64,000 nt of DNA from an uncultured Bacteroidota bacterium (GTDB taxonomy: Bacteria > Bacteroidota > Bacteroidia > UKL13-3): the NCBI GenBank assembly GCA_903850915.1, contig CAINMV010000033.1:1-64000 (forward strand), given 5' to 3'. The position numbers were made by a program, and so were the translations under genes. Below the pieces are notes generated by a model, which worked only from the letters and a program-made list of their open reading frames with translations, did not search any database and was not told the origin of the DNA. Below are positions 25,766-34,007 of the stretch, piece by piece. Position 1 is the stretch's first letter. Each line of letters begins with the position of its first letter.

Positions 25766-27838
25766 TTATTTCAAATAGGTATCTAGCCATTCGAAAAATA
25801 CACGTTGCCATAACACGCTGTTTTGTGGTTTAGTCACCCAATGGCCTTCATCTGGGAAATACAGGAAACGTGATGGGATACCACGAGATTGCGCAGCGGT
25901 AAACGCTTCCATGCCTTGGCCTAGGGGTACACGGTAATCTTTCTCGTTATGTATTATTAAAATTGGGCTGTCCCAGTTTTTTACAAAACGGTCCGGCGAA
26001 AATTTATTATATTGTTCGATATTTTCTTCCTTCCAATAAGGCCCTTTAAAGTCATGATTAACGAAAAACATCTCTTCGGTGGAACCATACATGCTATTCA
26101 TGTTAAAAACGCCACAATGGGCTATAAAACACTTAAAACGCTTATCATGATTTCCGGCAAGCCAATATACGCTATAGCCACCATAGCTGGCTCCAACGCA
26201 ACCTACTTTATCTTTATTTACATAGGTCTCACTTGTAACGTCATCAATAGCACTTAGCAAATCGCCCATGGCCACACCTCCCCAGTCACCAGCGATTTCA
26301 TCGGTCCATTCTTGGCCAAAACCAGGCAACCCCCTGCGGTTAGGCGCAACCACAACATAACCATTGGCGGCCATCAATTGAAAGTTCCAACGATAACTAA
26401 AAAACTGGCTTACTGGACTTTGTGGTCCGCCCTGGCAATACAATAGTGCCGGATATTTTTTTTTGCCTTTAGGGTTAAAGTCAGGAGGATAAATTACCCA
26501 TGTTACAATAAACTTACCGTCTTTGGCTTTAATTTCTCTCTTCTCTACCTTTCCCATTTTAATATGTGAAAGCATGTCGGTGTTAACATTCGAAATTCTC
26601 TTCGACTTGCCATCTTTGGGGTTAATCAAGAAAAGCTCATTGGGCATACTCATGCTCATTATATTGCCTATTACAATATGGTTTTTTGCCGCTTGCCCAA
26701 CCACGAAATCTGCCACATCTTGGTATTGATTGGTGATTTGCGCTATCTGGCTTTCGGTTTCTCCAAAAGTAAGTCCGAACAATTGCACTACGCCATCTAC
26801 TGCGGCATTGAAATAAATCATCTTGCCATCTACACTCCATTGTGCTTTCTCAATGCTATAATCAAATTTTTCGGTATAAACTTGTTTTGTAAGCAAGCCG
26901 TAATCATAAATATATAAGTTGTTTTTGTCGGCTTCGTAACCATTGGTTTCCATGCTAAGCCACATCAATTGTGAGCCATCCGAAGAAAACTGTGGATTCT
27001 GATCATAGCCAGCATTGCCTAGGCTACGGTTTTCTGTTTTGCCATTAAATAAATTGTAAACGTAAATATCGCTGTTGGTGCTAAAGGCACTCGCTGTTCC
27101 TTCAAGTTTTTTAGAAGTGTAGGCAATACGTGAGCCATCAGGACACCAGCAAATCTGCTCATCACCACCGAAGGGTTGCATTGGTGTTTCATAGGGCTCG
27201 TTTTTCATTACATCTAATGGCTCTTCTGCGATGCTCGTGTTTTTAAAACGAACAACAAAAAGGTGCGAGTAGTACTCATCTTCCCAAGCGTTCCAATGAC
27301 GATACATCAAGCCATCAATTATTTTTCCGGTTGCTTTTGGCAAGTCGGGGTATAAATCTTCAGTCGTCTTCCCCACCTTTACATCAAGCGTATAATATAA
27401 CATATCTCCAATTACGCTGAAGCCATAGTTGGTGATGCCAGATGGCACTCCAGTTGCTTTTACGGGGTTTTGGCCCATATTATCTGCAATGTATAAATTA
27501 GTGGTACCTCCAGCATCGCTTAAGTATGCTATTCTTCCATCGGGCATCCAACGAGCATTGCTTTCGCTATTTTGAAAGGTGGTTGTGATACGTGTCACGA
27601 CTTTCCAATCGGTAGATATTTTATAGATGTCTGATTGCCCTTTGTTTTCAACTACATCATAGTATCGAACATTATATAAAACTTGCTTTCCATCCGGGCT
27701 TACTTGCGGATCAGAAACACGCCCCAGTTTCCAGAGTAACTCGGGCGTAAGTGTAATCTTATTGTTGGGCACAGTTTGTGCTTGTGCTAACAAAACATTA
27801 AAAGAAAAAAGAATGATTGACAGTAAATACTTTTTCAT
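25766..27838 (-). CDS. S9 family peptidase (acylaminoacyl/dipeptidyl-peptidase-like), secreted
   Basis: 690 residues. An N-terminal signal peptide (MKKYLLSIILFSFNVLLAQAQ) sends it to the periplasm. A WD40-like beta-propeller (~30-420, with repeated DGK, WSPDG-like segments) precedes the alpha/beta hydrolase domain: nucleophile in GASYGGY (~550), acid in EKDYRVP and His in EGHWV. The oligopeptidase cleaves short peptides, fitting a peptide-using life with the POT transporters nearby in the genome. A -7 element lies on the minus strand at 27874-27881. Confidence 0.93.
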   Translation of the reverse strand: MKKYLLSIILFSFNVLLAQAQTVPNNKITLTPELLWKLGRVSDPQVSPDGKQVLYNVRYYDVVENKGQSDIYKISTDWKVVTRITTTFQNSESNARWMPDGRIAYLSDAGGTTNLYIADNMGQNPVKATGVPSGITNYGFSVIGDMLYYTLDVKVGKTTEDLYPDLPKATGKIIDGLMYRHWNAWEDEYYSHLFVVRFKNTSIAEEPLDVMKNEPYETPMQPFGGDEQICWCPDGSRIAYTSKKLEGTASAFSTNSDIYVYNLFNGKTENRSLGNAGYDQNPQFSSDGSQLMWLSMETNGYEADKNNLYIYDYGLLTKQVYTEKFDYSIEKAQWSVDGKMIYFNAAVDGVVQLFGLTFGETESQIAQITNQYQDVADFVVGQAAKNHIVIGNIMSMSMPNELFLINPKDGKSKRISNVNTDMLSHIKMGKVEKREIKAKDGKFIVTWVIYPPDFNPKGKKKYPALLYCQGGPQSPVSQFFSYRWNFQLMAANGYVVVAPNRRGLPGFGQEWTDEIAGDWGGVAMGDLLSAIDDVTSETYVNKDKVGCVGASYGGYSVYWLAGNHDKRFKCFIAHCGVFNMNSMYGSTEEMFFVNHDFKGPYWKEENIEQYNKFSPDRFVKNWDSPILIIHNEKDYRVPLGQGMEAFTAAQSRGIPSRFLYFPDEGHWVTKPQNSVLWQRVFFEWLDTYLK

Positions 27839-27865
27839 ACGAACAAAATAAAATTGAATAACGAT

Positions 27866-27881
27866 TACCTTTGCAAAAGTA
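27866..27881. promoter_or_regulatory. Back-to-back divergent -7 elements (S9 peptidase / SDR)
   Basis: The 16 bp TACCTTTGCAAAAGTA hold a plus-strand TAnnTTTG (27866-27873) directly joined to a minus-strand one (27874-27881). The two would drive the SDR gene and the peptidase gene, respectively. RNA polymerase could not occupy both at once. Clear -33 elements were not found. Confidence 0.45.
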
Positions 27882-27954
27882 AAATTTGTATTGATGGTTT
27901 TTTATTTATTTTCACAACGCAACTTACTAGAAAAATTCCCGAATTCCATATCAA

Positions 27955-28740
27955 ATGAACATAAATTTAATTAATAAAGTAGCAGTAGTATGCGGTAGCA
28001 CCCAAGGAATTGGCTTGGCTATCGCTAAACAACTGGCAGCTTGTGGTGCAACTGTATGCTTGATTGCTCGAAATCCAGAGTCGATGGAGCGTATATTAGA
28101 TTCCTTGCCTACTCCACAGCAACAGCAACATTTTTTTGCTATGGCGGATTTTACCAATGTCGAATCAATTCAGTCTGCAATTGACTCGATTGCAGCAATT
28201 TCTAAAGTTGATATCCTGGTAAATAATACCGGTGGACCAGCAGCAGGTCAGGCCATCGACGCTGATCCGATACTATTTATGAATGCCTTTCAGCAACACC
28301 TCATTTGCAATCAAATGTTGGCACAGGCCTTTGTTCCTGGTATGAAAGCAAACAGGCATGGACGAATAATCAATGTCATTTCTACATCAGTAAAGATTCC
28401 ACTTCGTAATTTAGGGGTTAGCAATACCATTAGAGGTGCTGTTGCCAGCTGGAGCAAAACCCTAGCCAATGAGCTTGGGCAATATGGAATTACAGTGAAT
28501 AATATTTTGCCAGGTGCAACGAATACAGAACGGTTAAAAACAATCATTAAAAATAACGCGATAAAGAAAAATATACCTGAAGACGAGGCGAAGGCAGAGA
28601 TGTTGCTTGAAATTCCAGCAGCCCGTTTTGGCGAGCCAGAGGAGCCGGGATATGTGGCTGCATTCTTAGCGAGTGAATACGCAGCCTATATTAATGGTAT
28701 CAATATTCCAGTAGATGGAGGTAGAACTGGTAGTTTATAA
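27955..28740 (+). CDS. SDR family oxidoreductase lacking the usual catalytic Tyr
   Basis: 261 residues with a Rossmann dinucleotide site GSTQGIG (residues ~15-21), the NNTGG structural motif and a C-terminal GGRTGSL, all typical for short-chain dehydrogenases annotated as 3-oxoacyl-ACP-reductase-like. Where the YxxxK active site is expected the sequence is NLGVSNTIRGAVASWSKTLANEL: the Tyr is missing while a Lys remains further on. This belongs to a known divergent SDR subgroup with this LSNxxR pattern. Enzymatic activity and substrate are open. Confidence 0.85.
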   Translation: MNINLINKVAVVCGSTQGIGLAIAKQLAACGATVCLIARNPESMERILDSLPTPQQQQHFFAMADFTNVESIQSAIDSIAAISKVDILVNNTGGPAAGQAIDADPILFMNAFQQHLICNQMLAQAFVPGMKANRHGRIINVISTSVKIPLRNLGVSNTIRGAVASWSKTLANELGQYGITVNNILPGATNTERLKTIIKNNAIKKNIPEDEAKAEMLLEIPAARFGEPEEPGYVAAFLASEYAAYINGINIPVDGGRTGSL

Positions 28741-28777
28741 TATCAATAGAAAAACTCATTTGTTTTTTCTGTATTTT

Positions 28778-30109
28778 CTAAACGTCCGTTTTTCGAATTT
28801 CTAAAATGTTTTTGGTATCAATGTTGCATTTATATGCCTCGTCAATTCGATGTTCAGCAACCCCAATAATGGTATTATTCATGCTAATTATAAGTGCTTT
28901 CTTTTTCTCAGCAGGCGTTAAGCCTAAATCTTTTAAAAAATCAGAGACCAACTTGCTTCCTGCCATTCCTAAGGGTGTGAAACGATCGCCAGCCTTCCAG
29001 CAACGTATTAAAATTGTATTCCCTTCAATCTGCTTGGTATCAAAATACAAACTGCCTTTTTTATAACTCGAATGGTTGGAAGTTCCGTATGATTTAATCT
29101 CCAAATTTAAATCGGGGAAATGTAAAATCATATCCTTTTTGCATACAAAAACGACAGTGGCAGTTGGCATGGCCTTAACTTCAACTAATTGCAGTGCGTC
29201 GTTGCCGAAGTGTAATTTATAAGTACGTTCGTTGTTTTCAAAACAAACCCCTTGTTCTCTATAAAGGTCTTTGCAGATTTCAGTGCAATTCGTCCAGTTA
29301 AAGCCATATGATTTAAGGCATTCATAAAGTAGAGCAACATTCCCTTTCGTATTTCTAAGGGTGGATAACTCTATTTCTTGCCATTGCTGCATTGGCTTAA
29401 GTAATGCTGAAGCCTGCTGTTTAATATACTCCGAATAGGCATGTTGATGAATACCTGCGTTTGCAATATTGTTTAAATAATGATCGCCAAAAACTTCTTT
29501 TAACGCAGGCAGAACAATATGCCTGACTTTATTTCGAGTATAGTAATCAGTGGAATTGCTACTATCAATTCTGAAGTTTAGTCCATGGGCTTTTACATAA
29601 TCAAAAATATCACCATGACTAACACTAATAAGAGGACGTAGCAAAGGCCCATTGATAGTTTTAATGCCCTGTAAGCCTTCAGGAAAGCCACCTTGAATCA
29701 ATCGTTGTATAATGGTTTCTACTTGGTCAGTTTCGTGATGGGCTGTGCATATAAAGTCGCATTCAAGTTCGTTTCGAAGTGACTCAAACCAAGCATATCT
29801 GAGATTACGCGCAATAACTTGTGTCCCTTCATGTTGATTTTCTTTTTCTAAATGAATGTCGAAGTGACGAACAAAAACTGGAATGCCAAGTCGATTCCCT
29901 AAATTAACAACGAAAGCCTCATCTCCATCACTTTCAACGCCACGTAAATGGAAATTACAGTGAGCAACTACAATATTCAATTTTAATGTGTGAAATAGAT
30001 CTAACATTACAATGCTATCCATTCCTCCACTCACGGCTAATAAAAACTTTTTGTTTTTAAATTCGATGAGGTTCTTTTGCAGAAATTCAGAAAGATAGTT
30101 TGCTAACAT
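28778..30109 (-). CDS. tilS: tRNA(Ile)-lysidine synthase
   Basis: 443 residues. The PP-loop ATPase signature SGGMDS (~29-34) starts an N-terminal ATP-pyrophosphatase domain with HHETDQVET, and a C-terminal TilS domain ends with RCWKAGDRFTPLGM...KLVSDFLKD, both family hallmarks. It converts the wobble C34 of the AUA-reading tRNA-Ile to lysidine and is normally essential. Divergent from the OstA-like gene, with a minus-strand -7 element at 30148-30155. Confidence 0.95.
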   Translation of the reverse strand: MLANYLSEFLQKNLIEFKNKKFLLAVSGGMDSIVMLDLFHTLKLNIVVAHCNFHLRGVESDGDEAFVVNLGNRLGIPVFVRHFDIHLEKENQHEGTQVIARNLRYAWFESLRNELECDFICTAHHETDQVETIIQRLIQGGFPEGLQGIKTINGPLLRPLISVSHGDIFDYVKAHGLNFRIDSSNSTDYYTRNKVRHIVLPALKEVFGDHYLNNIANAGIHQHAYSEYIKQQASALLKPMQQWQEIELSTLRNTKGNVALLYECLKSYGFNWTNCTEICKDLYREQGVCFENNERTYKLHFGNDALQLVEVKAMPTATVVFVCKKDMILHFPDLNLEIKSYGTSNHSSYKKGSLYFDTKQIEGNTILIRCWKAGDRFTPLGMAGSKLVSDFLKDLGLTPAEKKKALIISMNNTIIGVAEHRIDEAYKCNIDTKNILEIRKTDV

Positions 30110-30139
30110 TTTTTAATCCTTAAATTGAGGTTTGTTGTG

Positions 30140-30155
30140 TTTCTTTGCAAAACTA
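30140..30155. promoter_or_regulatory. Back-to-back divergent -7 elements (tilS / OstA-like)
   Basis: TTTCTTTGCAAAACTA places a near-match plus-strand element (TTTCTTTG, one mismatch) next to a minus-strand TAGTTTTG. The arrangement copies that at 27866-27881. The plus-strand gene would have a leader of only ~6 nt. Confidence 0.4.
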
Positions 30156-30158
30156 ATA

Positions 30159-31682
30159 ATGCTAGACTATAATAATACGAAAATATTCCATAATCGAGTA
30201 TTTATCCTTACCACCTTGCTCTGTTTCATTTTCAGCGGAGTTATGGCGCAAAGTGAGCTAGAGATTATGCATGCAGACTTATTTGGATACGAGCGTGATG
30301 GCGAGAAGTTTCAGCAACTCACCAATAATGTCATCGTTCGTCAAGACAATCTGATGTTATATTGTGATAGCGCTTTAAAGAACGACACCCGAAATTTAAT
30401 AGACGCCTTCGGCCACGTTCGTTTGGTTCAAGGTGATTCACTAACGGTTACCGGCAGCACGCTACATTACGATGGCAATACAAGAGTGGCGAATATTGAT
30501 AACCATGTGGTACTCACGCAGCCAGAATTTACATTAAATACAGAACAACTGATTTACGATACCAAGTCCAAAATAGGATACTACCCTGTATTTGGTAAAA
30601 TCACAAATAAAGGAAATACGCTCATGTGTAATTCTGGTTATTATTACGCCGATCAAAAAATGTCTTATTTCAAGCAAAATGTAGATTTAAGAAACAAAGA
30701 TTATCATATTACTTGTGATACTCTAAAATATGATAACCAACACTCTATCGCTTTCTTTACAGGCTTTACCACTATTGTTAAGATACCGGATAGTACTGTA
30801 ATTACATGCAATAATGGCTGGTACGATAAGCAAAAGGGGAGCTCCCAATTTAGTAAGGATGTAAAAATAGGGCAACCGCAACAAACGATGTGGTGTGATA
30901 GTATTAATTGGAACAATGAATTGGAATCAGGTGACGCTTGGCGCAATATTATTGTTTATGACTCCACCAATAAACTTAAGGTTACCGGAAATTATGGCTA
31001 TTACGATCGCAAAAATCAGCTAACTAAAATCTCTAATCGGGCGATAGCTACCCAATTAATAGAGAAAGATAGCATGCATTTGCATGGCGACACCATCTTT
31101 TATTTTTCGGATACCACGCGTGGAAAAAAAATTATTGCATACCATAATGTGAAAATCTACAAAAGCAATATGCAAGCTGTTGCAGATAGCCTTTATTATG
31201 GATTTAAAGACTCTCTAATGGTTTTTTACAACCTGCCAATTGTTTGGATTGATAGCACCCAGCTTACGGCGGATACGATTGCTATTCGCTTTCAAAACCA
31301 GAAGGTGAGCGAATTGCTCATGCGTAGAAATTGTTTTATAGCATCAGTGGATGATACACTAAGATTTAATCAAATTAAAGGGCGCAATATCAATGGCTAT
31401 TTTGAAGCAAATAAACTTCGGTTAGTTAAAGTCGTGGAGGAAGGTGAGTGCGTTTACTATGTTAAAGACGAGGCCAACGCTTACCTTGGCGTGAATAAAA
31501 TCACCTCTAATTTAATGGATATTTATCTTGATAGCGGAAAGGTAACGGGTGTTAATTACAAGGGTAAACCTGATGGTATTTTATATCCAGTGAATGAATT
31601 GACGACAAAAGAGCTGTTATTAAAAAGATTTTTCTGGTATGATGCCATGCGACCAAAAGGCAAGAATGATTTGTTGAAATAA
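30159..31682 (+). CDS. OstA-like (LptA/LptD N-terminal-type) envelope protein
   Basis: 507 residues from ATG 30159; a TTG at 30132 could extend it by 9 residues. After an N-terminal hydrophobic signal (VFILTTLLCFIFSGVMAQ) the chain is a long series of beta-jellyroll repeats of OstA type (NNVIVRQDNLMLYCDSA, VRLVQGDSLTVTGSTLHYDG, NLRNKDYHITCDTLKYD-like). This family bridges the periplasm in lipopolysaccharide transport. It is longer than LptA (~180) and lacks the LptD barrel, a form common in Bacteroidota. A -7-like element sits 11 nt upstream. LPS transport is inferred. Confidence 0.85.
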   Translation: MLDYNNTKIFHNRVFILTTLLCFIFSGVMAQSELEIMHADLFGYERDGEKFQQLTNNVIVRQDNLMLYCDSALKNDTRNLIDAFGHVRLVQGDSLTVTGSTLHYDGNTRVANIDNHVVLTQPEFTLNTEQLIYDTKSKIGYYPVFGKITNKGNTLMCNSGYYYADQKMSYFKQNVDLRNKDYHITCDTLKYDNQHSIAFFTGFTTIVKIPDSTVITCNNGWYDKQKGSSQFSKDVKIGQPQQTMWCDSINWNNELESGDAWRNIIVYDSTNKLKVTGNYGYYDRKNQLTKISNRAIATQLIEKDSMHLHGDTIFYFSDTTRGKKIIAYHNVKIYKSNMQAVADSLYYGFKDSLMVFYNLPIVWIDSTQLTADTIAIRFQNQKVSELLMRRNCFIASVDDTLRFNQIKGRNINGYFEANKLRLVKVVEEGECVYYVKDEANAYLGVNKITSNLMDIYLDSGKVTGVNYKGKPDGILYPVNELTTKELLLKRFFWYDAMRPKGKNDLLK

Positions 31683-31684
31683 TA

Positions 31685-31710
31685 GACCTAGGGTTTCATT
31701 AAACTAGGTC
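31685..31710. other. Inverted repeat at convergent gene ends
   Basis: GACCTAG (31685-31691) pairs with CTAGGTC (31704-31710) across the meeting point of the OstA-like and acyltransferase genes. There is no T-tract, so termination is uncertain. Confidence 0.4.
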
Positions 31711-32978
31711 AAATCATTTTGCAATTTCAACAACTGGTTTCTTTTGTTTATTAATTCTGATCTATTTGAAATAGGTTTGAATCCAACGGCAAAGGTTGTT
31801 GCCATATCATAATGCCAACCTGCAATAATAGAAGATGGAGGAAGTATGAAGTAACAAAGTATGGTGTACCATCCGAAAATAAAATAGCCCAAAATTGACA
31901 GTAAGAACACCATTACCCCGAATAAAAATGTGGTAGCATTTACCGTGAGTGAATCGTGAAAATCAATACGCGTAACTTTTTTGTCTGCAATTGCTTTTGA
32001 AATTATGTAGGGTATACCCCATGCCATAAAACCTAAAATAAAAAACGGGAATCCAAGAGTTAGCAGCACCATTTGTCGAATAGGCGCTGGGTTTTTAACC
32101 AAAAATCGATCTTCTAATTCAACTGTTTTTAAAGCTGTTTCATATTCGTCTGTTTTGGTTTTCAATTCTCGAAATCCAATTGGGTTTTCCTCAAAACAGC
32201 GGTGTATTTTTTCACATAGAAGGCGTTCGGCATATAGTTTATCATTATTCCTTACCACAAGAGGTAAGAAGGTATAGCGTTCGTTGTTTCTTAAATAATT
32301 TAAATGGGTTTCAGTTAAGTTGTCGAGTTCTTCGTTTTTTATAATCACAAAGTTTTGTTCCAGCCGACGAGTTAATTCGGCAGTGATACTAACGAAGCTT
32401 TTCTGCGGATGTTGGTGATATAAATTAACATAATCTAGCATTGAGATGGGAGCGGAGAAGTCCAACATAACCGACTTTCTGAAGTTGGTTTTATGCGTAT
32501 AGCTTATGCCTGCAGGGATTATTTTCACGTCAATATTTGCAGCAACTGCCGTATCCATGCATACGCGAGCTGTGCCCTTTAAAACAGTCCGTAATCTTCG
32601 ATTGGTGGCACTATAGCCTTCGCAGAATATAACAACAATGCCATTGCGATGTAGCACATCCGCGACCTTTGAATTGGTATTGTGGTTTTTTTCAATATTC
32701 CCAAATCCTTCATCCTTTCGGTATACTGGAAGCATATTAAATTGTTCAAATATCCAGCGAATCAATTTGTTTTTAAATACATCACCTCGGACAAGGAAAT
32801 AAATAGGCTTTCGAATTAAGCATGCAATTAATACGGGATCAAGAAAAGCTCCTGGGTGGTTAGCTGCAATAACTAAAGGCTTGTTGTAGGGTATATTTTC
32901 TACGTTAGAAACATGCATGTGCTTAAAGAACACACGAAGTGTGATACGCAATAACTGCCGAAACACGAAATAAATCAT
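31704..32978 (-). CDS. PlsC-type 1-acyl-glycerol-phosphate acyltransferase, membrane protein
   Basis: 424 residues. The acyltransferase HxxxxD box appears as NHPGAFLDP (~residue 41) and the glycerol-phosphate binding block as FCEGYSATNRRLRTVLKGTARV. The C-terminal ~130 residues carry about four hydrophobic segments (MVLLTLGFPFFILGFMAWG, FGVMVFLLSILGYFIFGW and others) absent from E. coli PlsC, as in many two-part Bacteroidota acyltransferases. It probably acylates lysophosphatidate in phospholipid synthesis, though other acyl acceptors are possible. A -7 element lies at 33001-33008 on the minus strand. Confidence 0.85.
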   Translation of the reverse strand: MIYFVFRQLLRITLRVFFKHMHVSNVENIPYNKPLVIAANHPGAFLDPVLIACLIRKPIYFLVRGDVFKNKLIRWIFEQFNMLPVYRKDEGFGNIEKNHNTNSKVADVLHRNGIVVIFCEGYSATNRRLRTVLKGTARVCMDTAVAANIDVKIIPAGISYTHKTNFRKSVMLDFSAPISMLDYVNLYHQHPQKSFVSITAELTRRLEQNFVIIKNEELDNLTETHLNYLRNNERYTFLPLVVRNNDKLYAERLLCEKIHRCFEENPIGFRELKTKTDEYETALKTVELEDRFLVKNPAPIRQMVLLTLGFPFFILGFMAWGIPYIISKAIADKKVTRIDFHDSLTVNATTFLFGVMVFLLSILGYFIFGWYTILCYFILPPSSIIAGWHYDMATTFAVGFKPISNRSELINKRNQLLKLQNDLT

Positions 32979-33076
32979 AACCGCGGTATAAATACCAATG
33001 CAAACTTATTTAAAAGAAAGCATATAAAATGATTAAAAGCATCAACAAATAGCAGGAACGAGGATTCTTAAGGCAT

Positions 33077-33108
33077 AAAAAAACCGTTATGTAAATAACG
33101 GTTTTTTT
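33077..33108 (-). terminator. Terminator of the gld operon
   Basis: A 14-bp stem (33077-33090 with 33095-33108) with a 4-nt loop and T/A runs on both sides lies 18 nt after the gldN stop. The symmetric runs would let it act on both strands. Confidence 0.9.
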
Positions 33109-33125
33109 TATTAGCCATTTAGGTA

Positions 33126-33986
33126 TTAGTATTCCCACAAATCGTGTTCAAATTCAAATAGTTTTCCTTTGATTTCTTCGCCTTGCAATAAAGCTTCGTA
33201 AGGATCAACTTTAAACTCTTCGAATTGACGAATAGCTAAGTCGAATTGATTACTTTCTTTAGTGATATAGCTATTAAACAAACGTTGCTCAAAAAAATCA
33301 TCTACAGTTAAACGACCGGCATCATTAAAACGATTGAATAGCTCTTCATTCACAAAAAGTTTACGGGCATCATCGTTATATTTAATGTAGAACATTTCTT
33401 GTTCAGGCAATTCAATTCCAGTACTACCAGCTACCGGGCGATACATTGGGGCAATTGCTAGAATACGAACATACATTTCAGAGGTATTTCTATCGAAATC
33501 CCACTCTTCTATTAGTTTATATTTTCTGATTTCTTCCGGCTTAAAACGCACAGGGATTACAGAATCAATTGCATAGTAAGGGTCGTTAGGATCTGGATAA
33601 ACTTGGATGTTCTTGTCATAAGATCCAAGTTTCAAAATATCTTCAGGTGTATAAAAAGAACCTTGATCCAACGAATCTGATTTATATGCTGTTAAAGTCC
33701 CTTTTTCGGTAACCGCTCTATAGATGATATTGTATAAAGGGTTTTTAGGCCATTTCAAGCAAAGATTGATTTTCTCACGGGTATCAATAACGCGCTCGAT
33801 TCGACGAGAATACATTACATCCGCTTCGCGAAGGTAAGGCCAAGGAACCACTTTACGTTCAGAATTGGCTTCCTTCGGGAAAGTACCCGGAGTCTCATAA
33901 AGAGGTTTTTGTGCCTGCTGAGCATTCAAATTGTATTGCGCGAAAATCGCGATCAAAACAAGCAGTGTTAAAATTACCTTTTTCAT
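33126..33986 (-). CDS. gldN: Gliding motility / type IX secretion protein GldN (PorN)
   Basis: 286 residues with a cleavable signal peptide (MKKVILTLLVLIAIFAQYNLNAQ). The mature part has the GldN features ADVMYSRRIERVIDTREKINL and YNIIYRAVTEKGTLTAY, and ends with short-range hydrophilic segments. GldN joins GldK in the large periplasmic/outer-membrane ring of the type IX secretion system. It is the last gene of the minus-strand gldKLMN unit and 21 bp after gldM. Confidence 0.95.
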   Translation of the reverse strand: MKKVILTLLVLIAIFAQYNLNAQQAQKPLYETPGTFPKEANSERKVVPWPYLREADVMYSRRIERVIDTREKINLCLKWPKNPLYNIIYRAVTEKGTLTAYKSDSLDQGSFYTPEDILKLGSYDKNIQVYPDPNDPYYAIDSVIPVRFKPEEIRKYKLIEEWDFDRNTSEMYVRILAIAPMYRPVAGSTGIELPEQEMFYIKYNDDARKLFVNEELFNRFNDAGRLTVDDFFEQRLFNSYITKESNQFDLAIRQFEEFKVDPYEALLQGEEIKGKLFEFEHDLWEY

Positions 33987-34007
33987 ATTTGATACGTTCG
34001 ATAAAGA

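Noticed and set aside
30132-30158. TTG start for the OstA-like gene
   Set aside because: It would lie upstream of the likely transcription start; ATG 30159 precedes a good signal peptide.
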